A stretch of DNA of 64,000 nucleotides. It comes from Parapristionchus giblindavisi. Taxonomy: Eukaryota; Nematoda; Chromadorea; Rhabditida; Diplogasteridae. The notes under the pieces are model-generated. The model was not told where the DNA came from. It did no database searches and was given only the letters and a program-made list of their open reading frames with translations. The translations under genes and the position numbers were made by a program. The stretch is from the NCBI GenBank assembly GCA_943737045.1, contig CALSFV010000318.1, forward strand, positions 117,501 through 181,500. Reading direction: 5' to 3'. Below, in pieces: positions 60,217 through 64,000 of this stretch (its first letter is position 1; the number at the start of each line of letters is the position of its first letter).

Positions 60217-60903
60217 AGAAATCCAACCCCAATCGATCGATCAATAATCAATATGAGATCATGGAATAAGGATTTAACATCCAAATTACCGATTGTTGCA
60301 TCGATTGCAATTGAATTTCCCACCATCAATATTTTCAACCCTTTATTATTTGAATCTTTCCAAATCCCAAAATATCCATATTCTTATCCAATTCCTTCAT
60401 ACATTACACAACTAATATGTCTTCATATCAATTATCTTCATTTCATGTCAGATAAAATACATAATGTATCTTATTGCACAATATTTCAAGTTGGTACCGT
60501 TTCGGAGTCGATCAGATGCTTGGGAGCCGAAATATTTTTTGACCTAGCGAACATTTCCTCCTGTAGTAACCTTGAGACACAAAATCAAACTTTATCATAT
60601 GTATGAGTGAGGTCGCCACGTAATGAGTGCACCATTATATTCCACATCAAACAAAGAACTATTTTTTACTATTTCCGCCCCCGGTCAGAATGTCAATTCC
60701 CTCAGATAAGCTCTCATATTCATCTTCACGCAAAGATCAAAGAACATTCACAATTACTGTATTTGAATGTTTTCGATGGAATAAATTTGGGATTGTTGAC
60801 AATAATAAACTATGAAGATGTGACTTTCCCACACCTTGTTAGCAGAAGGAAGGCGATTCTAGGCTGTACATATTCATTCATATCATTCTTCTTTCCTCAA
60901 ATA

Positions 60904-61301
60904 ATGGTCCACCACTTCAATATTATCACGGACGATGAGGTTGGCATACTTATTTTCGCAAAATTTATGTATTCAAAGTTCAAATGTTCATCAACAGCTA
61001 TTGGTAATATGTAATTTGTTCTAATTTAGATATATTATGAATATGCTTTAGAGAATGTGAGATGATTAGACTTTGACTGATATCATGTAATATGGAGATC
61101 ATTATTCGTTTGAAACTCTTTAAACAATCATTTCATAGTGGGGAACAAGCAAATGGATAGACGACAAATTGTAAAATGGTCTAGAATAAATAATCAAAAT
61201 TACAGGGATTTGCTATGATCTTTAGCAACGCCATCGCATTGTATGCAGTGTTCTACACTTTATTCTTTATATTGCATAGAAGAAGAAGATGGTATAATTG
61301 A
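60904..61301 (+). CDS. Single-pass membrane micropeptide, 43 residues (copy 3, diverged)
   Basis: Exons 60904-60939 and 61206-61301 (266-base intron, TTACAG acceptor). Most residues differ from copies 1 and 2, yet total length (43), splice phase and position, a single hydrophobic segment (ALYAVFYTLFFIL) and a basic-Trp end (HRRRRWYN) are kept. One exon is a codon longer and the other a codon shorter. This pattern supports coding function over chance ORFs. Confidence 0.6.
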
Positions 61302-61814
61302 AGAGATCCAACCAAGATCGATCAATAATCAATATGAGATCACTCATCAAACCATGATTTAACAAACAAGTAATCGATTATAATATCGATTACTATTGAA
61401 TATCCCATCAATACTTTTCATTATTTTCAACCCTTTATTATTTGAATATTATTAAATCCCAAAATACCCTTATTCATATCCAATTCCTTATTACTATACA
61501 CACCTAATATATCTTCATATCATTTATCTTCATTTCATTTCATGTCCCATAAAATACCTACCGTATCCTATTGTACTACATTTCAACAATAAGAACGATT
61601 CAGATATTTGACACAATTGAACACTCTTATTCTGATACGGTAGTCACGTCTATCACTACCCTCTCCAGACACTCTCGTTGTCTGATGTCTTTCATGTCCC
61701 TTTCCTATCTGCCCCATAGTAAAGTATGCGTATTGTATTTCGTATTCTTCCTTTACTCTATTCATTAATTTGCTTTTGTGATATTCAGATAAACAATCGA
61801 TAATTTGAGATATA
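61302..61814. other. 3' flank of micropeptide copy 3
   Basis: Diverged version of the stretch that follows copies 1 and 2 (AATCCCAAAATACCCTTATT). No further gene supported. Confidence 0.5.
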
Positions 61815-62321
61815 CAGTCCCGCAGAATCGCCGCCTTAACAGGCGTCACGCCACGTCACGCGGCGTGACGCCTTGATCGCCATGCTGTTTTCTGCTCAAC
61901 TGTAAGTGTTTTAGGTGTCTCAAATACGTTTTTGATAAGCTATTCGGTCATATGCATATAATGCACATGAGAAAAGAATAGAAAATTATTTTAAAATTAA
62001 TGAAAATTAATTTTTAAAATATTCACTGGTGTCGTGTAATACCGAAATTCTCAATTATCGATTGGGAAAATGAAGAAATACAGTAGTACACCACAAAACG
62101 GTATTGCCGTGCCATATTTTAAAAATTAATTTTCATTAATTTTAAAATAATTTTCTATTCTTTTCTCATGTGCATTATATGCATATGACCGAATAGCTTA
62201 TCAAAAACGTATTTGAGACACCTAAAACACTTACAGTTGAGCAGAAAACAGCATGGCGATCAAGGCGTCACGCCGCGTGACGTGGCGTGACGCCTGTTAA
62301 GGCGGCGATTCTGCGGGACTG
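61815..62321. mobile_element. Long-TIR Tc1/mariner-type MITE with CAGTCCC ends, 507 bp
   Basis: Arms of about 205-220 bp, near-perfect reverse complements (CAGTCCCGCAGAATCGCCGC ... GCGGCGATTCTGCGGGACTG), about 85-base loop, and TA on both sides (61813-61814, 62322-62323). Inside each arm is a second palindrome (GCGTCACGCCACGTCACGC). No ORF. Confidence 0.85.
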
Positions 62322-62535
62322 TAAGTCACAATACATTTCATCCAAAAAAATTCGTTGTCTCATATATAAAATATATTGCGGGAATTGGATGTTATTGAAA
62401 ATTTGATAACATTGATAGCGAAAGAGAAATCAAATTTTCATTTTCCCAAGGCTATTGAATTGATGAACTTGATGGGCGAATAAGAACAGGGAAACAAAGA
62501 AGTTAATCGGAATTTATTTTGCCATTACTTTAATA

Positions 62536-62760
62536 TTAGGTTGTCTCATAAGTCCCTGACTTTTTTGTGTCATGATTTTAAAGCGCTCTCGTTTTTATCT
62601 ATGAACATACAGGGTTGTCTGGCCAAGCGCTACTGATAGCACATTATCTCATCTGTGCAAGCATGATGTTGTCAGCATCAACTGTTTTCAAATGGAAAAA
62701 ATTCGAGAAATTTTGTACAAATTAATTTTATGCAAAAATCGTGATAATTTTTATTTTGCT
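62536..62760 (+). mobile_element. End fragment of a mariner element
   Basis: TTAGGTTGTCTCATAAGTCC after TA (62534-62535) is the classic mariner inverted-repeat end. An ATG at about 62691 follows with a short frame (MEKIREILYKLI) resembling a mariner transposase start, then stops. The other end was not seen. Confidence 0.6.
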
Positions 62761-62849
62761 ATCGTCCTTTAAGAAGAAACTCTATGAAGTCATGCTGCGA
62801 GGCATGCATAGCATATGCACTCCTTGTTATGGAACAGTGAAGACCCGGT

Positions 62850-64000
62850 TATAATAATAAATTTTATCTGACCTCGGGGGGTATTTTAAGATTCATAATT
62901 AAATGTTTAAACAATATGATAAAGTCAGGAGGTAAGAAAGAAGGCTACGATTACTAGATCGTAGCATACAATACTTATGAGTTACGAATATAAGACTTAA
63001 ATACATTGGCACTATGGGTACAAACAACACTATTGTCAAGATTATTCCATTTTTGCACAATACGATTTGTCAAAAAAGATGAGAACTTTTTTGTGTGAGA
63101 TCTGTGGGTTCTTAAATATAAATTATGTCTACGTGAAGTGTTGGTAATATTAGGAAATAGAAAAAGTTTACGGGCATCAAGGTCAAGATGTGAGTGGATT
63201 ACATTGTACGTGAATATGAGGTCATTCTGATCTCGGCGGGAGTGAAGTGAAGGGAGCTTGAGGTGTTGTATGCGCTCCAGGTAAGGTCGATATGACAGAT
63301 TACACTTGCTGAACACGAGCCTGGAAAATCGATGAAGGACGGACTCGATACGTGCAATAAGGGATATTGATTGAGGAGACCAAAGTTCACTGCAGTACTC
63401 TAAAATAGGACGGACATATGTTGTAAAGAGACGGGCATACACATTTATACTACGGGACTTAAACGATCGATGAATAAACGCACAACGTGCTGATGCCTTT
63501 GTTACTATATTTTCAATGTGATCATTGAATTCTAGCTTGTTGTTGTAGGTTATCCCGAGATCCTTGATTTTGTCAACTACTGGTAGGGTGCAGTTACCGA
63601 TAAAGAACGAGACATCAGGATGATTTCGACCGAGATGCATAACAACTGTTTTAGTAGGGGACATGGATAATCCCCATGTGTTAGACCATTGATTAATGCG
63701 ATCCAGTGATTCTTGCAATAAGGACGTGTTAGATACGGTATACAACTTAATGTCATCTGCGTAAATGGCACAGCGAGAGTGGAGAGGTAGAATAGAAGGG
63801 ATATCACTAATGTACAACGAGAATAAGAGTGGACCAAGAACTGATCCTTGGGGTACTCCGCTAGTAACTGAAAATGGACGGGAAAGGGACTGACCAACAA
63901 GTACAGATTGTGTTCGTGCATTTAAGAAAGATACAATCCATCTAAGTAAACATCCTTTAATGCCATTCTTTTCGCATTTATATGCGAGGAGGTTAAGTGG
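62850..64000 (-). mobile_element. 3' part of a LINE (non-LTR) retrotransposon
   Basis: The reverse transcriptase frame runs in from the right edge on the minus strand. A 3' UTR follows, ending around 62850 with GAGGTCAGATAAAATTTATT and a TTATTAT-rich tail. The RT motifs and the Cys-free C-terminal extension resemble the Jockey/CR1 group. The 5' part is outside the window. Confidence 0.8.
62975..64000 (-). CDS. LINE reverse transcriptase, C-terminal part (partial)
   Basis: The frame is open from 64000 to the stop at 62975 (341 codons, no break). It carries SGVPQGSVLGPLLFSLYISD (RT block 4), YADDIKLY with the catalytic Asp pair, WGLSMSPTKT, and LGITYNNKLEFNDHI, in the usual order, followed by the extension typical of the Jockey/CR1 group (YVRPILEYCSELWSP, WNNLDNSVV). 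The enzyme copies LINE RNA at nicked target DNA. The intact frame implies a young insertion. The N-terminal endonuclease, if present, lies beyond the window. Confidence 0.9.
   Translation of the reverse strand, partial: PLNLLAYKCEKNGIKGCLLRWIVSFLNARTQSVLVGQSLSRPFSVTSGVPQGSVLGPLLFSLYISDIPSILPLHSRCAIYADDIKLYTVSNTSLLQESLDRINQWSNTWGLSMSPTKTVVMHLGRNHPDVSFFIGNCTLPVVDKIKDLGITYNNKLEFNDHIENIVTKASARCAFIHRSFKSRSINVYARLFTTYVRPILEYCSELWSPQSISLIARIESVLHRFSRLVFSKCNLSYRPYLERIQHLKLPSLHSRRDQNDLIFTYNVIHSHLDLDARKLFLFPNITNTSRRHNLYLRTHRSHTKKFSSFLTNRIVQKWNNLDNSVVCTHSANVFKSYIRNS

Larger units (their letters stand above)
57624..61600 (+). repeat. Tandem segmental triplication
   Basis: The unit starts near TCACGCAAAGATCAAAGAAC (57636, 59800, 60730) and contains a two-exon micropeptide gene plus a conserved 3' stretch (starting ATGAGATCATGGAATAAGGA). 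Copies 1 and 2 are about 97 percent alike by eye; copy 3 is clearly older. Unit 1 is lengthened by a MITE (58436-58570) and a Tc1-like element (58677-59729). Confidence 0.85.

Overview
The window looks like nuclear DNA of a nematode, probably a free-living rhabditid or diplogastrid relative. Genes are split into many short exons by mostly small GT-AG introns with TTTCAG-like acceptors. Saposin-like and transmembrane-collagen genes of worm type are present, likely trans-splice acceptors lie just before start codons, and AT-rich introns are full of short dispersed motifs (ATCGATTGATT, TACGGTA, GATCAAAGATC). No organism name can be proved from the sequence alone.

Layout. 1-1150: one end of an LTR retrotransposon (minus strand). 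1151-4338: a palindrome with two arms of about 1.28 kb. 5.5-8.8 kb: simple repeats and weak ORFs. 8811-10525: a transposon-like element whose terminal inverted repeats are minisatellites. 10876-14424: two saposin-like genes (minus). 14.4-18.4 kb: no convincing gene. 18446-33835: three plus-strand genes in a row, an ARL6IP5/PRA1-family membrane protein, the alpha subunit of protein farnesyl/geranylgeranyl transferase I, and Integrator subunit 13 (Asunder). They may form an operon. 35142-44311 (minus): a complete 25-exon gene for a membrane-anchored (MACIT-type) collagen of about 730 residues. 41-52.4 kb: many polypurine/polypyrimidine tracts, a large palindrome at 46.5 kb and an inverted-repeat element with a tRNA-like promoter in each arm (47154-48526). 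52620-55947: a candidate composite element whose repeated ends flank a small unrecognised spliced gene and a nested inverted-repeat element with a tRNA-like unit. 57.6-61.6 kb: three tandem copies of a two-exon gene, each coding for a 43-residue single-pass membrane protein. One copy is split from the next by a PIF/Harbinger-like MITE and a dead Tc1-like element, and the neighbouring copies give the empty sites. 61.8-64 kb: a long-TIR MITE, a mariner end and the 3' part of a LINE reverse transcriptase running off the window.

The conserved genes are housekeeping: membrane trafficking, prenylation, snRNA/transcription processing and extracellular matrix. PRA1-family proteins and prenyltransferases both act in small-GTPase biology, but no joint function can be shown here. 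The most novel material is the micropeptide triplet, the two element types with repetitive ends, and the tRNA-bearing foldback elements. All exon coordinates were read by eye from splice signals and reading frame.
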